Positions 61,632 through 64,000 of a stretch of 64,000 bases of DNA are shown here, one piece after another. The notes beneath the pieces were generated by a model, which saw nothing but the letters and a program-made list of their open reading frames with translations, ran no database searches and was not told the origin of the DNA. Source of the stretch: Martensiomyces pterosporus (lineage: Eukaryota; Kickxellomycota; Kickxellomycetes; Kickxellales; Kickxellaceae); NCBI GenBank assembly GCA_025201845.1, contig MU603949.1, forward strand, positions 84,530-148,529. The letters run 5' to 3'. Positions within the stretch are counted from its first letter, which is position 1, and every line of letters starts with the position of its first letter. The position numbers were made by a program, and so were the translations under genes.

Positions 61632-62641
61632 TGCCTTGCCAACTGATGCTGCTACACAATAGTGGCGGCTGTTGTCAGAAAGGGAGAAATGCGGTGCTGC
61701 ACATGTGACAGCGCTCTTTGTGTAATTGGCTTCCGCTTTTCTCGATACACATACACCCGCATGTACCCCCCACCAAGGGACCAACCATCCGTACATCCTT
61801 TTCCACCTGCGGGCAGCATTGTCCAATTTCCTATTCATTCACTCCATCTCACGCCAGTATTCCTCCTACATGTACATCAAAATGCCCAAGTCCATCATAC
61901 ATAAGCCCCATTCACTCGAAAAGAAGCGGCTCTTGGCGTACAACAGAGCTGCATATGTGTATGTGCGCCTGCCTGGCTGAGATCCGATATCTGTCTGTGC
62001 ACCTCGCTCCCGCCTCCCACTGCAGCTCGCGCTAATGTGCCCTTGCAAGCTGCCACATTTCCAGTAGAGGACATGCGATGGTTATCAGCGCAGCGCTCCT
62101 ACGACTGTAGACAGGCAGTGCGTAACAGGCANNNNNNNNNNTGCCTTGCCAACTGATGCTGCTACACAATAGTGGCGGCTGTTGTCAGAAAGGGAGAAAT
62201 GCGGTGCTGCACATGTGACAGCGCTCTTTGTGTAATTGGCTTCCGCTTTTCTCGATACACATACACCCGCATGTACCCCCCACCAAGGGACCAACCATCC
62301 GTACATCCTTTTCCACCTGCGGGCAGCATTGTCCAATTTCCTATTCATTCACTCCATCTCACGCCAGTATTCCTCCTACATGTACATCAAAATGCCCAAG
62401 TCCATCATACATAAGCCCCATTCACTCGAAAAGAAGCGGCTCTTGGCGTACAACAGAGCTGCATATGTGTATGTGCGCCTGCCTGGCTGAGATCCGATAT
62501 CTGTCTGTGCACCTCGCTCCCGCCTCCCACTGCAGCTCGCGCTAATGTGCCCTTGCAAGCTGCCACATTTCCAGTAGAGGACATGCGATGGTTATCAGCG
62601 CAGCGCTCCTACGACTGTAGACAGGCAGTGCGTAACAGGCA
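61632..62641. repeat. 500-bp perfect duplicate around a 10-N gap (assembly artefact)
   Basis: 61632-62131 equals 62142-62641, with the N run at 62132-62141 between them. The copy immediately abuts the gap on both sides, as expected from unmerged overlapping contig ends. Confidence 0.93.
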
Positions 62642-63790
62642 CATGACATGTGGAGGGAAGGGGAAATAGGGTGTCGTAGGGAGGCCCAGGTGAAGGGCAA
62701 ATGGAACATTCTGCCGCCGGATATTTTCTGGCCTGTCCATTTGCCGCTTTTTGCGCGGAAAGGAGGACGGAGCGAGAAGGCAGAGGCGCATGTATGCCAC
62801 TTGGAAAGATGGCTGCTTCGCTCAGGAACACGCTGTGCGCAACCAGGACAAGAACCAGGGAACAGAAACGCCTCGCCGGTGGCAACACCGACTGTATTGT
62901 GCCTTTCTGTGTGTGTAAGCCATACAATTGTGCGAAAAGAAAAGCATAATGTGACGTGGAGCATACGTACAAAGGAGTGCATTGCACATGGGTTGCATCC
63001 GCGAACAAAACATGCCACCCACCTCCCTCCAGCTGCCCCATCTCTCGACTTGGCGTTCTTCGGCTCATTCTCACCCCTCTCACACCTGACCAAATAGCGC
63101 AACTATATGGGTATCATGGCTGAGCATACTCCTCATTGTACTGCCCTTGGTATCAGGCAGCGGCAGCAGCGGCGGCGCTAGCGGACATTGGCTGCTGTAG
63201 CTCACCAAAGCCATGCTAAATATACACAAAGAGTGCCCGCCAACCACACTACAGATCATGCGCTCAGACATGGGTGCTACATGCAGAGGCAGAAACAATG
63301 GAGGATCTCAATCTCATGGGATTTCTGATTCAGCCAATTTGAAGGCAAGAGGCAGAGAGGGGGAGGGATTAGACAGGGTAATCGCGACATGGAAAAGCAC
63401 GGAATGTGCAAGCCCCCCATCTCTCCCACCCCTACTTCTCCAAGAGCGAGGTAGGCGTGTGCTATACAGATAGACGCGGGCATATGACACGCACGGGTGG
63501 GCCACATATAGGTGAACACGAGTGAGCGAAAAACAAGTAATGTGTCTGAATGGAGAGGAGAATGAGGGCAAGCTCGAGTTGCGCAGCGAATGAAAAGCAG
63601 GTGCAGCGTGTCATGAATGAGATGTGCAACTGGTGTGCTCAGCACAGCTCTTATCTCGCTGACAAAAAAGATGCCTGCGCCTCGAGGGGACATTGTACCA
63701 GCAATGGAGGGGGAAGGAGAGGGTATTTTTACGCCATCTGCCACTGCCTTGGTGAACTGAGGTGGTTGGGAGCCGCATATGCATGAGGAC

Positions 63791-64000
63791 TATAAATTGC
63801 GACCAGCATTCTCGCTATCCTGGACTCCCTACACCACCGCCCACTTCATAACCTCCTTTTCCTGACTCGCCACGGCATTCACATCTATCTATTGTCATTT
63901 CGCTGCCACGCTCCGATTAACCGCTCCGTCAATCGCATTTGCTTGCCACCGCTAGCTGCTGCTACCCAGACCAAGGCTTGTTTACTCGACTCCCAGCTAC
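63791..64000 (+). promoter_or_regulatory. TATA box and leader of a gene starting beyond the window
   Basis: TATAAAT at about 63792 is followed by CT-rich, ATG-free sequence to the window end, as seen before other plus-strand genes here. The gene itself is not visible. Confidence 0.4.

Larger units (their letters stand above)
61468..64000. other. Gene-free right end with contig-overlap artefact and a terminal promoter
   Basis: No supported gene on either strand in 2.5 kb, about 500 bp of which are an assembly duplicate. ORFs in the duplicated region simply repeat. The last 200 bp look like a promoter and CT-rich leader of a gene beyond the window. Confidence 0.45.

Noticed and set aside
61632..62641. 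500-bp direct repeat as a transposon or segmental duplication
   Set aside because: The two copies abut a 10-N gap exactly and are identical; contig overlap is the simpler explanation.
62542..63744. Minus-strand ORFs of 155-186 codons at the right end
   Set aside because: No motif, no plausible promoter, and part lies in the duplicated artefact.

Overview
The window looks like a gene-dense, GC-rich nuclear scaffold of a fungus, most likely an early-diverging one (zygomycete grade, possibly Kickxellomycotina). The reasons are the fungal gene set (GT62 Golgi mannosyltransferase, Snf1, Pet8, Guf1, Sba1, Gid9/Fyv10), an IucA/IucC-type siderophore synthetase (in fungi best known from rhizoferrin-producing zygomycetes), a retained ITFG2-like propeller, and few introns, most of them short. 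The lineage is inference. No mobile element, CRISPR array, rRNA or confident tRNA gene was seen.

Layout. 1-9.6 kb: 7-TM receptor (+), GAR1 (+), TMEM42-like membrane protein (-), a disordered basic protein (-) and an NRPS-independent siderophore synthetase (-). 9.6-11.1 kb is a divergent promoter region. 11-28 kb: glucose-6-phosphate dehydrogenase (+), a single C2H2-finger protein (+), the SNF1/AMPK catalytic subunit (-, two exons), a doubtful small mitochondrial-type ORF (+), a GGA adaptor (+), a TMEM198-like membrane protein (-), twinfilin (+, two exons), then two secreted proteins of unknown function (+). 28-47.7 kb: a SAPS-like phosphatase regulator (-, three exons), mitochondrial prolyl-tRNA synthetase (-), an Mnn9-family mannosyltransferase (+, two exons), an unknown putative mitochondrial protein (+), a GPI-type secretory protein (-), MAEA/Gid9 (+, two exons), NHP2 (+), p23/Sba1 (-, two exons) and the S-adenosylmethionine carrier (-). 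48-64 kb: SPIN90/Ldb17/Dip1-type Arp2/3 activator (+, crossing an assembly gap), a small membrane protein (+), a CREB/ATF-type bZIP factor (-), GUF1 (-), an ITFG2-like propeller (+) and a P-loop NTPase resembling Crinkler/RHS ATPases (+), followed by 2.5 kb without a convincing gene.

Functional themes are housekeeping: H/ACA snoRNP (GAR1, NHP2), carbon and energy signalling (SNF1, Gid9, ZWF1), mitochondrial translation and transport (PARS2-type enzyme, GUF1, PET8), actin (twinfilin, Ldb17) and Golgi/endosome (GGA, Mnn9 family). The accessory content is the siderophore synthetase, the secreted pair at 25.8-28.0 kb and the NTPase at 60 kb.

Two 10-N gaps (51947-51956 and 62132-62141) are each flanked by a perfect direct copy (237 bp and 500 bp). 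They look like unmerged overlapping contig ends, and the first breaks the Ldb17 reading frame. Splice sites were read by eye from GT/AG signals and reading-frame continuity. Family calls rest on recognised motifs, not on database searches.
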